From positions 91,729 through 155,728 of the forward strand of contig JBCCQN010000003.1 in assembly GCA_039024315.1 (NCBI GenBank): a DNA stretch of 64,000 bases. Reading direction: 5' to 3'. This DNA is from JBCAWW01 sp039024315 (lineage in GTDB: Bacteria > Bacteroidota > Bacteroidia > J057). The position numbers and the translations under genes are program-made. The notes under the pieces are model-generated. The model was not told where the DNA came from, searched no databases, and worked only from the letters and a program-made list of their open reading frames with translations. Below, in pieces: positions 35,270 through 43,789 of the stretch (the stretch's first letter is position 1; each line of letters starts with the position of its first letter).

Positions 35270-38200
35270 TTATTCTTTGACTATGTTAACGGTAGCCTGC
35301 TTTTCTTTATACCTAATTTGTAGTTTATAAATCCCACTTGGCTGGTTAGCGATTGATCTTTCCCAATGTCTGTTTTGGGCATTTATGGTTTCTACCCATA
35401 ATATTTGACCCACTGCATTATAAAAGCTCAGTGATATGTCGCCTCCTCCTTGCAAATCTTCCCAATCAAGATTAAGCCGTGAGTTGGTGGGGTTGGGATA
35501 GATTTTGAAACTCTCTAATAGGAGCTCACGCTCCAAAGAAGTATTAAAAATCACGACTTCTTGCGTAAAGGTATCATTCCCACATTCGTTGCTGGCTATC
35601 AGCATAACTTGATAATTACCCCCTGTTAGATAGGTGTGAGTAGGACTGACTTGCTGACTGCTATTGCCATCCCCAAAGTTCCACAAGTAAGTAGCGAAGG
35701 TTGAGGAATTGAAAAGAGAAATTGTCTGGTTGAAAACGTTGACATTAAAGGAGGCTTGAGGGGAAGGATTGATCAATACGCCGATCGTATCTCTGGTTAA
35801 ACAGCCATTGGCATTGGTTACATTTACGATAAAGTTGCCACTGGCCGTAGGCGTTATCGTCTGCGTCATTTCCCCTGTATTCCAAAGGTAGTTCAAACCG
35901 GGATTACCGGCGTCTAAAACCGTACTATCACAATCCACCACATCATCTCCCAAATCTACGATAGGGAAGTTATCAAAGCCGGTTACCGTAATGGTATCAA
36001 ACAATACACATCCTCGCGGTTCCTCAATGATGACAGAGTAAGTACCAGGGGTATTGACTGTAATCGTCGGTACACTATCGCCTGTACTCCAAGCAAACAC
36101 GGCGGTAGAATCGTAGTTTGTGAGGAGTTGGTTACCGCACAAAATCCCATCATCTTGGAGCCCTGAACTATTTGGTATTTCGACTTCAGTAGTACCATTA
36201 ACGATACAACCTTGTCCGTCATCAATAGAGACGGTATATATCCCTGAAGAATCTACACTAATGCTACTATTAGAAGAACCAGTACTCCAAAGGTGAGTAC
36301 CTACCAGACCGGTGGATAAAGTAGTATCATCACAAGAATAGATATAGTTGGGTAGTTCTAGAATATATTTGACATCTACTTGTAAATCGCTTGGCTCAGA
36401 TACGCAAGTTTCTGGTCTAATTTTCCAATTAAAAAAGAAGTTGTAATGATTGGGGAGTGGAGTTCCTTGATTAAATCCTTGGAGGAATTTTATCGCACCA
36501 AATTGGAGCGGATAAACTACTGGGAGGTTGACTCTTAGTTGCGCACCAACTGGATTTTCAAGATTTAGGCGCATATCTTGATCTTTCTCTACCTGAAAGC
36601 CTAGAAACACTGTGTTCTTCCCCCAATCAGTAAGTTCGACATCTTTTGATGCTACAGGAATCCCATCTTCATACATAACTACCGTTCCCGTTAAGGGAGG
36701 AAATTCTATATAAATGTCAACCGATTCTAGCATAAAGCTCTCACTCGATTCAAAGTCTATTCCTCTATTGTTACTGACTGAGAAATAGCCTCCTGTCGAA
36801 GAAAATGGAGAATTGAAACCAGCATTAGAGGGAAGTTGAGTAATTTGTCTTTCCTGTTCAATCCTTGGATAAAAGATGGAAGTGTCCTCAATAAATACAC
36901 TAATATTATCTCCTATACCGAGAACTTGACGGAAGGAAGTGTCTTGATACCAATAGATATTATTGGGGGTGGGGGAATTGGCTGAGAGTAGGATTTCTGC
37001 TTCGCCACAAATCGTTGTGTCACTGACTAAAATATTGTTGCTAGGGGGAGGCAGAATTTCAATATTTATTTCATCGGTTACGATACATTGCCCGATACTT
37101 ACCGAGACGGTATAAACCCCGCTATTTGTTACGGTGAGAGTACTGGTAGTATCGGAGGTATTCCACAGATAGGATGCATTAGGATTGCTGACGTCCAAAA
37201 GCAAAGATGAACCACAGACTAAAGTATCTTCAAGCAAGGAAACCACAGGACTAGGCAAGATATTGACATTTACTGGAGTACGTGGCGCATTACATGAGAA
37301 GGGGATGATTTTCCAGTCATAAAAATAATTATAGTGATTAGTAAACGGAGTTCCGGATAGGATACTGAGATCACCATATTGGAGTGGGAAATCGTTATTA
37401 ATCGGAAAATCTACATAAATGCTTCCATTCTGAGGATTTTCGAGCATGAGTCGCAATTGATTGGAAACAGGCACTTGAAATCCAAGAAAAATTTCTTCTC
37501 CACCCCCTTGGGTCAAACTAAAAGTTTTACTGTCTAGTAAGGTTTGGTCGTCATAGAGGGCAATCGTACCACTCAATCCAGCACTGCCATGTAATTGTAC
37601 AGATTGCAAAATAAAATCTCTTGGCGTGCTAAAAATTAGTCCGCGGTCATCGGGAATATTGTAGAGGTTGCCTGATACTGCATTGCCTGTAGTTGGGAAA
37701 CCTGCTTGATTGGGTATGGTAGATTGTTGTGCCACAATCCAAGATTCCATGTATAAAGTAGTGCTTATCGTAGCTGGAAACGGATAACTTTGACCAATAA
37801 AAAGTAAGTTGCCTCCTGTAGGGCTATCATACCATCCGATGTTATTACCATTTTGGGTAGGTGATAAGATTACGGTTTGAGGGCCACATACTGTAGTATC
37901 GGCTAAGGTTGCGGGAGAAGGGGTGCCTAAGATTTCTACAAATATTGAATCTGTCGCCACACAATTGCCAATTGAGCTGCTTACGCTGTATAGTCCTGAA
38001 CTATTGACCGTGATAGTAGGATTAGTTGAACTGGTGCTCCAAGAGTAGCTAGCGCCTGGAAAAGTAGCATCCAAAATTACCGTTCCTTGGCAAATACTCG
38101 TATCAGGACCTAAATCCAAACTTGGTGTTTGAAGGATATTTACATTGACTGCAGTTCTATTAGACGCGCAATACAAAGGACTTATTTTCCAATCGTAAAA

Positions 38201-39091
38201 GTAATTGTAGTGAGTCAATAAAGGGGTACCACTGATAATCGTGACAGGACCATATGTGAATGGGAAATCGTTAGGCGCGACGTTCATAGGAAAATCAACG
38301 TAAATGTTTGCACCCACTGGATTGGAAAGGCGGAGCTCTAAATTATTGCTAATCGGCACATCAAAACCCAAAAATATTGGATTTGCTCCCACCGCGTTTA
38401 CGGAGATAGGTTGAGTAAATAGTAATACGTTATTATCATACAATTCGACTTGGCCACTCAGGTTTCCTTGCGTATACAAGGTGACTGAATCAAGGAGAAA
38501 GGCAGTAGTAGTTTGAAATAATAATCCTCTATCATCAGAAATGGGATAGTAATTGCCGCTTGTACCATTGCCAATGGTAGGAAAGCCAATGCTAGTTGGG
38601 AGACTAGGCAAAGCAGTCGAATTTCTACCCTCAACATAATAGGTAGTTGTCGTATTTAATACTGGAGTGGTATAAGTGGTACCAAAGTAAATAGGAGTAC
38701 CCCCCGTAGGTGAGCTAAACCAGGCCATATAATCTGCTGAACCATTTGCCGTCAGGGAAATAGAATTGCCTGAACAAATGGTAGTGTCTGTTAAGGTCGG
38801 AGCGTTCGGCGAAGTCGAAAAAGCTAAATAGACAGAATCACGTGTGGTACCACTGCCATCAGTAACATCTACCCAATAATATCCTGAACTACTCACTAAA
38901 ATTGTTTGTTGAACGTCTCCAGTATTCCAGAGATAAGTTGCACCTGCATTGCCTGCATCTAAGGTAGTTTGTCCACACTCTACCCGATCCGGCCCCAGAT
39001 TCACCATTGGCTGGGCAGTAAGAGTCGTAACTATTCCTAAAAATAAGAGAGATAGGAAGAGATTATGAGTGATTTTTTTTAGGCTTACCAT
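35270..39091 (-). CDS. large secreted T9SS cargo protein with Ig-like repeats and PKD domain
   Basis: The 1273-residue product has a signal peptide ending near TLTAQ (residue 27). It carries LGPDxxxC...YLWNTG repeats of gliding-associated type (about 30-90, 326-388, 620-680 and three more near 930-1100). Three long units of about 230 residues (near 95, 392 and 690) each contain DTTxCG/S...WYxSPTGG, a DRGLxF segment and an HYNYFYDWKI motif. A PKD domain follows (about 1110-1180, YLWNFGDG), then a T9SS type-A sorting domain (FKIYPNPTNSRLNLDW...PSGIYKLQI). It is probably exported by T9SS and anchored at the surface, possibly to the lipopolysaccharide made by this locus. The next gene begins at its stop codon. 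Confidence 0.9.
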   Translation of the reverse strand: MVSLKKITHNLFLSLLFLGIVTTLTAQPMVNLGPDRVECGQTTLDAGNAGATYLWNTGDVQQTILVSSSGYYWVDVTDGSGTTRDSVYLAFSTSPNAPTLTDTTICSGNSISLTANGSADYMAWFSSPTGGTPIYFGTTYTTPVLNTTTTYYVEGRNSTALPSLPTSIGFPTIGNGTSGNYYPISDDRGLLFQTTTAFLLDSVTLYTQGNLSGQVELYDNNVLLFTQPISVNAVGANPIFLGFDVPISNNLELRLSNPVGANIYVDFPMNVAPNDFPFTYGPVTIISGTPLLTHYNYFYDWKISPLYCASNRTAVNVNILQTPSLDLGPDTSICQGTVILDATFPGASYSWSTSSTNPTITVNSSGLYSVSSSIGNCVATDSIFVEILGTPSPATLADTTVCGPQTVILSPTQNGNNIGWYDSPTGGNLLFIGQSYPFPATISTTLYMESWIVAQQSTIPNQAGFPTTGNAVSGNLYNIPDDRGLIFSTPRDFILQSVQLHGSAGLSGTIALYDDQTLLDSKTFSLTQGGGEEIFLGFQVPVSNQLRLMLENPQNGSIYVDFPINNDFPLQYGDLSILSGTPFTNHYNYFYDWKIIPFSCNAPRTPVNVNILPSPVVSLLEDTLVCGSSLLLDVSNPNASYLWNTSDTTSTLTVTNSGVYTVSVSIGQCIVTDEINIEILPPPSNNILVSDTTICGEAEILLSANSPTPNNIYWYQDTSFRQVLGIGDNISVFIEDTSIFYPRIEQERQITQLPSNAGFNSPFSSTGGYFSVSNNRGIDFESSESFMLESVDIYIEFPPLTGTVVMYEDGIPVASKDVELTDWGKNTVFLGFQVEKDQDMRLNLENPVGAQLRVNLPVVYPLQFGAIKFLQGFNQGTPLPNHYNFFFNWKIRPETCVSEPSDLQVDVKYILELPNYIYSCDDTTLSTGLVGTHLWSTGSSNSSISVDSSGIYTVSIDDGQGCIVNGTTEVEIPNSSGLQDDGILCGNQLLTNYDSTAVFAWSTGDSVPTITVNTPGTYSVIIEEPRGCVLFDTITVTGFDNFPIVDLGDDVVDCDSTVLDAGNPGLNYLWNTGEMTQTITPTASGNFIVNVTNANGCLTRDTIGVLINPSPQASFNVNVFNQTISLFNSSTFATYLWNFGDGNSSQQVSPTHTYLTGGNYQVMLIASNECGNDTFTQEVVIFNTSLERELLLESFKIYPNPTNSRLNLDWEDLQGGGDISLSFYNAVGQILWVETINAQNRHWERSIANQPSGIYKLQIRYKEKQATVNIVKE
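38802..38817 (+). repeat. GCGTT-hairpin element
   Basis: GCGTT plus stem CGGC/GTCG (one G-T pair) with loop GAA, antisense in the T9SS-cargo gene (peptide TSPNAPT). Confidence 0.6.
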
Positions 39092-39104
39092 TTTTCGTCG
39101 CTTA

Positions 39105-40019
39105 CTAGTCTAATTTCTGATAGATTGCCAAAATAGAATGTCCATGTATAGTTTGATGATGGTTTTTTATCCATTTGTCAATCAACTTATAAAGGCCCAT
39201 TTTATGATAAATCTTATAAAATATACTACCTTCTTTGGGTAGATACTTACTTTCCCATACTTTTCGATACCAATGAAAGTGGCGCGGTTCTAGGGGCTCA
39301 AATCGAATCTCCTCTGTTTTAATTTTAAAACAATTTTCTAGCTTCCGTAGGCTGTCCTCCTTCCACAAACCCATGTGATGAGGTGTCATATTTAGGACAT
39401 TCCATTTTTCATCTTTGATGAACGATCCGTTGTTGGGAACGCATACCACTAATTTTCCCCCTGGTTTAAGACATGTAATGCTGGCTTGGAGAAAAGAATT
39501 TACATCTGCAATATGCTCTAGAACTTGGAAACTACAGACAAGATCGTATTTGTTAGGATTGGTATTGGCATGATCTTGAACCAATTCTAGTTTTACGTCC
39601 AATCCCTCTGCCTGAGCCTGATTTACACAATGTTCATTTAGCTCAAGGCCTACTGCTTCATATCCTTCTTTTTGTAGATGAGCTACAAAGCTTGCTGGTC
39701 CGCAACCTACTTCCAATACGGATTGGCCAGGTTTAATTAGAGTTAGCGTTTGTTGATGCTCCCATTTCCAGGGGAGATAATACCAATCAAAACGCTCAAG
39801 TTTTTCGTAAAACTGACCGTCTCCATCGAGGTTGAATGGATAAAAAAATTGGTAGCCGGTTTTTTTACACTCAAAAAGTTCGATTGTTTCAAGACCTTGG
39901 ACAAAGGTGCCGATATCCAATTTTAATTCCTCTTGGTACTTTTGAACCAAAGTTGGAACGGGAATTTTATTGATGGATTTTATTTCAGTGTTTTTCGTTA
40001 AAGGAGAGATAACTTCCAT
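39105..40019 (-). CDS. class I SAM-dependent methyltransferase
   Basis: A 304-residue methyltransferase with VLEVGCGPASFVAHLQ, VGLELNEHCVNQA and the DLVCSFQVLEHIADVNSFL motif. The N-terminal 100 residues (TGYQFFYPFNLDGDGQFYE) resemble those of methyltransferases acting on glycan-bound groups. I chose the ATG at 40019, four bases after the stop of the preceding gene; an upstream ATG would overlap that gene. In Wzm/Wzt systems a terminal methyltransferase can cap the O-chain and signal export through the Wzt C-terminal domain; that role is plausible but unproven. Confidence 0.87.
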   Translation of the reverse strand: MEVISPLTKNTEIKSINKIPVPTLVQKYQEELKLDIGTFVQGLETIELFECKKTGYQFFYPFNLDGDGQFYEKLERFDWYYLPWKWEHQQTLTLIKPGQSVLEVGCGPASFVAHLQKEGYEAVGLELNEHCVNQAQAEGLDVKLELVQDHANTNPNKYDLVCSFQVLEHIADVNSFLQASITCLKPGGKLVVCVPNNGSFIKDEKWNVLNMTPHHMGLWKEDSLRKLENCFKIKTEEIRFEPLEPRHFHWYRKVWESKYLPKEGSIFYKIYHKMGLYKLIDKWIKNHHQTIHGHSILAIYQKLD

Positions 40020-40023
40020 GGCC

Positions 40024-40911
40024 TTAAAGATTTTTTTTCTTGAAATAGAGCGGATTAGCAATGCCTAGTTCCTTTTGGAGGGAAGTCTTTCTAAATAACT
40101 GGGCGAAATTTGATATGAAGCTTCCTAACGGTTTGGGCAAATTATTGATGACTCTTCTAGCCATGGAGGGCTTCAACTCCGATCTTTCTTGCTCTGGATC
40201 CCAATAATTGATTACATAGTCGCTTTGTTGTGGGGGCTTTACTAAGACTGGGACAGACTGGACTTTTTTGGCACGAACAAGTAAATAAGTCTCTCTGTTA
40301 TTGATCAATTTAACTCTCTTCTTTACTATTTGGGGATCACTTACCTTGTACCATGCTGAGTTAGGTTCATTGATGAAGGTGATAATCTCTTCAATTTCAA
40401 AACCATTTTCAATGGAAAAAATTCGATAGAATAATTCTGGACAAAATTGGTAAAACCCATGACCAAACATATTGTTAGTGGGGGTAATACTGAGAAAATG
40501 TCCACCCACTTCAAGCATCTCCATACAATTTTGAATGGCGTTTGGAAAATGGAAAATATGCTCCAGTGTACCCCCATCCAGTACCATTGTGTACTTTCCT
40601 TTGTGTTCTTGACCAATAGGTTGATTAAAGTCATGGATAACACTGGCCGATTCGTAATCTGAAGCATCAAAACTATCTACAGCATCAGCTCCTACTTGAT
40701 ATAAGAGTTGTTCTGCATAACCATTATACTCTTCAATAATTGCTTTGGCCTCATTTGCTGAAAGCGTTTCACCTAACAGTTTGAAACACGCTTGCAACTC
40801 TGATTGATCGAGGTACAAAAACTGCCTTCCGATCATTGCTGACTTTGCAAAAGAGACTCCTGCACCTTTGGCATCCAAAAGAAATTTTACGCCGTTTGTA
40901 TCTAAACCCAT
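40024..40911 (-). CDS. methyltransferase-like protein without a clear SAM motif I
   Basis: A 295-residue protein. The segment KYTMVLDGGTLEHIFHFPNAI, followed by MLEVGGHFLSITPTNN, matches the second half of a class I methyltransferase (compare DVLEHI...LKPGG). No glycine-rich motif I is seen in the N-terminal half, where KAIIEEYNGYAEQLLYQVGAD lies instead. It may be an inactive or divergent methyltransferase, or a partner of the active one directly downstream (gap 4 bp). Genes of this type are often adjacent to ABC-exported polysaccharide loci. Confidence 0.7.
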   Translation of the reverse strand: MGLDTNGVKFLLDAKGAGVSFAKSAMIGRQFLYLDQSELQACFKLLGETLSANEAKAIIEEYNGYAEQLLYQVGADAVDSFDASDYESASVIHDFNQPIGQEHKGKYTMVLDGGTLEHIFHFPNAIQNCMEMLEVGGHFLSITPTNNMFGHGFYQFCPELFYRIFSIENGFEIEEIITFINEPNSAWYKVSDPQIVKKRVKLINNRETYLLVRAKKVQSVPVLVKPPQQSDYVINYWDPEQERSELKPSMARRVINNLPKPLGSFISNFAQLFRKTSLQKELGIANPLYFKKKNL

Positions 40912-40978
40912 AATATCTATACCATTGAGAGGGTGGTGAGAAACTTTTTTTCTGATGCTTCAATTCTTGGGCTTTACC

Positions 40979-42226
40979 TTAGTTCTTAGCGCTTGAAACA
41001 GACTCAGGTAAAAATTGAAAATCAGTATTCCACCATAAGGAGGAAGCATTTTTGGGTGGTAGTTGGCCTTTACCCCAAAGGTCTTGAGGGAGGACTTCAA
41101 ATGTGAGGATATCGTCCAACTGCTGCATAAGCTGAATAGACCTTCCGAGCCAAAATGACACTTGATAACGGCCTGGCATAAGCGGAACCGTGCCTATCTG
41201 ACAACGAACCTTACCTTTGATTACTCCCTCTTCATAAGAGGTGTAAGGTTGGTAAACAGTATTGGCATTTATGACTTTTTCACCTTTAAGGGTACTGATG
41301 ACATAACCGATTACCAAATCCTTTACTGGGGTCTCACTCTCAAATTTTATGTCAAATGCAAGAGAGGCTCCCATATTCACATTAGCATTATGTTGACCAT
41401 CTGCGATAACGCTAAGTTCTGTGATCCAAGTGCTAAATTTTTTGTCTCTAGGGATAGTCATACTAGCCCCTTCTGGCTCAGCTGTATATTGGTTAATGTA
41501 TTCTTCGATTATATCCTCGATGGGTCCTACACTTTTGCACTGACCTTTTACTAGCATGACACCCTTGGTGCAAAGATTCCTAACGGCCTCCATATTGTGG
41601 CTCACAAACAAGACTGTACGCCCGCTTTTACTTACCTCATCCATCTTGCCCAGACATTTCTTTTGAAATTCAGCATCTCCAACGGCTAAGACTTCATCTA
41701 TCACCAATATCTCAGGCTCCAAGTGAGCTGCTACAGCAAAAGCCAATCGTAACTGCATGCCACTAGAGTAACGCTTTAAAGGTGTCTCAAGGAATTTGCC
41801 CACTCCTGAAAAGTCAACGATTTCGTCAAACTTTTTGTCAATTTCGGATCGAGTAAGCCCCAATATCGAACCATTTAGGTATACATTCTCTCTACCGCTT
41901 AGTTCTGGATGAAATCCAGTCCCTACCTCTAGCAGACTAGCGACTCTACCGCGAGCGAGAATCTTACCAGTAGTAGGAGGGGTAATGCGAGATAGTATTT
42001 TTAAGAGTGTTGATTTTCCTGCTCCATTTTTGCCGATTACGCCAACTGTCTCACCAGGCATAACCTCAAAAGAAACATCATCTAAGGCTAAAAAAGACTC
42101 TTTTGGGGCCCTAAAACCCTTTCTAAAGTTATTGACTAGCTGTTCTCTAAGACTGAGGTAACGTTCCTTATTGCCACCAATAACATATCTTTTACTGATA
42201 TTTTGAATCTCAAGAATAGGTTTCAT
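40979..42226 (-). CDS. wzt: Wzt-type ABC transporter ATP-binding protein with C-terminal glycan-binding domain
   Basis: ATPase of the polysaccharide/O-antigen exporter. Walker A is GKNGAGKST, the signature is RYSSGMQLRLAFAVA, and Walker B is PEILVIDEVLAVGD, followed by the switch HNM. After residue 250 comes a Wzt-C-like beta-sandwich (SVIADGQHNANVNMGASLAFDI, VRCQIGTVPLMPGRYQVSFWL), known in homologues to bind the chain end. I chose the ATG at 42226, since the protein similarity begins KPILEIQNI; the ATG at 42232 is also possible. It is directly downstream of the permease. Confidence 0.93.
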   Translation of the reverse strand: MKPILEIQNISKRYVIGGNKERYLSLREQLVNNFRKGFRAPKESFLALDDVSFEVMPGETVGVIGKNGAGKSTLLKILSRITPPTTGKILARGRVASLLEVGTGFHPELSGRENVYLNGSILGLTRSEIDKKFDEIVDFSGVGKFLETPLKRYSSGMQLRLAFAVAAHLEPEILVIDEVLAVGDAEFQKKCLGKMDEVSKSGRTVLFVSHNMEAVRNLCTKGVMLVKGQCKSVGPIEDIIEEYINQYTAEPEGASMTIPRDKKFSTWITELSVIADGQHNANVNMGASLAFDIKFESETPVKDLVIGYVISTLKGEKVINANTVYQPYTSYEEGVIKGKVRCQIGTVPLMPGRYQVSFWLGRSIQLMQQLDDILTFEVLPQDLWGKGQLPPKNASSLWWNTDFQFLPESVSSAKN

Positions 42227-42237
42227 GAACAATTGAT

Positions 42238-43140
42238 TTAGGCCAAATCGGCAAAATAAGCTTCGGTTTTTCTGAAAATATAGACCCCTAGGAGCATCAA
42301 AACTAGGCCTGAGCCTACACTAATTCCTACCAAATCCCATTCAATAGGCTTATCAACAAAAGCAAATCTTGACATGTTAATAGCGCCAGCCATTGGATTG
42401 ATCGCAATGACATACTTTGCCCAAGGAGCTGTAAAGATGGCAGTAGAATAGATAACCGGATTGATAAACAAGAGAAACTGAATCAGATAAGGGACTACAT
42501 ATCGGAAATCTCGGTACTTAACATTTAGACTTGCTAAAATACTCCCTAAACCAAAGGTGCTGATGGTGGTTAAAACCAGACTTAATGGCAAGAAAACGAG
42601 AATCTTGACAAGATCTACTTGATATTGATAATAAATCAGAAGACCTATATACACAATCACTGCCATCAAAAAATCAAATAATGCTACTAATACCGAAGAC
42701 ATCGGTATGATCATTCTCGGGAAATAAATCTTCTTGATAAGGTTTGCATTTACCACCATGCTATTTGCGGAAGAATTAAGACCAGTGGCAAAAATATTCC
42801 ATAACAATAAGCCGGAATACGCAAATATAGGGTAGGGGATACCATCAGATTCCACTCCTAAGGCATTACCAAAAATGGCCGTAAAAAGCAGCATCATCAA
42901 AAATGGCTGCAATATGGCCCACAAAAATCCCAATACAGTTTGCTTGTACTTGACCTTAATATCGCGCCAAGTGAAAAAGTAAAATAGCTCTCTATACTCC
43001 AACAATTCCTTCAAGTTTAGAGAGAAATAGGCGGGGGCTTCAATCGTATAAAGATTTCCCTCCTTCGCGGCAGCGATATCGACAACTTCTTGGGGGATAT
43101 CATTTTCAGTTGAGGCGGATTTCTTTAAGCTAGGGGTCAT
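42238..43140 (-). CDS. wzm: Wzm-type ABC-2 polysaccharide export permease
   Basis: A 300-residue inner-membrane permease with a cytoplasmic N-terminus, then FYFFTWRDIKVKYKQTVLGF and LWAILQPFLMMLLFTAIFG, the usual start of the TagG/KpsM/RfbA family, and six hydrophobic helices. It pairs with the Wzt ATPase 6-12 bp downstream to flip an undecaprenyl-linked polysaccharide across the inner membrane. The N-terminal 40 residues before the ABC-2 domain are somewhat long. The presence of this pair shows that at least one glycan of the locus is exported by the ABC-dependent route. Confidence 0.93.
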   Translation of the reverse strand: MTPSLKKSASTENDIPQEVVDIAAAKEGNLYTIEAPAYFSLNLKELLEYRELFYFFTWRDIKVKYKQTVLGFLWAILQPFLMMLLFTAIFGNALGVESDGIPYPIFAYSGLLLWNIFATGLNSSANSMVVNANLIKKIYFPRMIIPMSSVLVALFDFLMAVIVYIGLLIYYQYQVDLVKILVFLPLSLVLTTISTFGLGSILASLNVKYRDFRYVVPYLIQFLLFINPVIYSTAIFTAPWAKYVIAINPMAGAINMSRFAFVDKPIEWDLVGISVGSGLVLMLLGVYIFRKTEAYFADLA

Positions 43141-43149
43141 AGATGTTTG

Positions 43150-43689
43150 TTAGGATTGATCAGCTTGCCAAAGCAATAGCATTTGATCTTGAGCAAGCTC
43201 CTCTTGATTCTTTTGAAACTCTTCTTGACTGTAGATAATATATCTTATCCGTCGATTGATTAGGGCTTCCGCTTTCTTCACCAAATCAGCCAAAACGCTT
43301 ACGCGGACTTCCCCTACCATAATCAAATCGATAATGCTACTGTCTAGTCCTTTGGCAAAAGAACCCGTCAAATACACTTCCTCAACGGCTCCCAATCGCT
43401 TGACCACATGCTGGATAATACGATCCAGTCCTACATACTTCATGACAATGCTATGCACTTCCCCATAAAGTGGATGCTGCACATTCGCCTTAAAGATCTT
43501 TTTGTTTCCTTCGAGATTAGAGGTCAGCATACCAGCTTTCTCCAAGCGATTGAGTTCCATGCGAATAGCATTGGTGGACTCACCAAACTCAGCCTCTAGA
43601 TTGCGGAGATAGCCGGTGTTTTTATTGTTGAGAAAGAACTTCAACAACAGTTTGATTCGGGTCTTAGACGATATCAGAGTTTCAATCAT
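43150..43689 (-). CDS. winged-helix regulator fused to a nucleotidyltransferase-like domain
   Basis: A product of about 179 residues from the ATG at 43689. The N-terminal part (TRIKLLLKFFLNNKNTGYLRNLEAEFGESTNAIRMELNRLEKAGML, about 10-60) is a winged helix of ArsR/MarR type. The C-terminal part has GSFAKGLDSSIIDLIMVGEV, the GSxxxG...D pattern of MNT-type nucleotidyltransferases. It lies 10 bp before wzm. Similar proteins precede ABC exporter genes in other Bacteroidota polysaccharide loci, and a local regulatory role is likely. Whether the nucleotidyltransferase part is active is unclear, as only one acidic residue of the usual pair is obvious. Confidence 0.78.
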   Translation of the reverse strand: MIETLISSKTRIKLLLKFFLNNKNTGYLRNLEAEFGESTNAIRMELNRLEKAGMLTSNLEGNKKIFKANVQHPLYGEVHSIVMKYVGLDRIIQHVVKRLGAVEEVYLTGSFAKGLDSSIIDLIMVGEVRVSVLADLVKKAEALINRRIRYIIYSQEEFQKNQEELAQDQMLLLWQADQS

Positions 43690-43789
43690 CGCTGCTAAAT
43701 GAGTAATTATTTTACTCAAATACAAGCCCTCAAACCCAAGGCTTTTTGTGATGTAAGGTTTTTTCCAAAACTATCTTAAGGCCCTTCGT

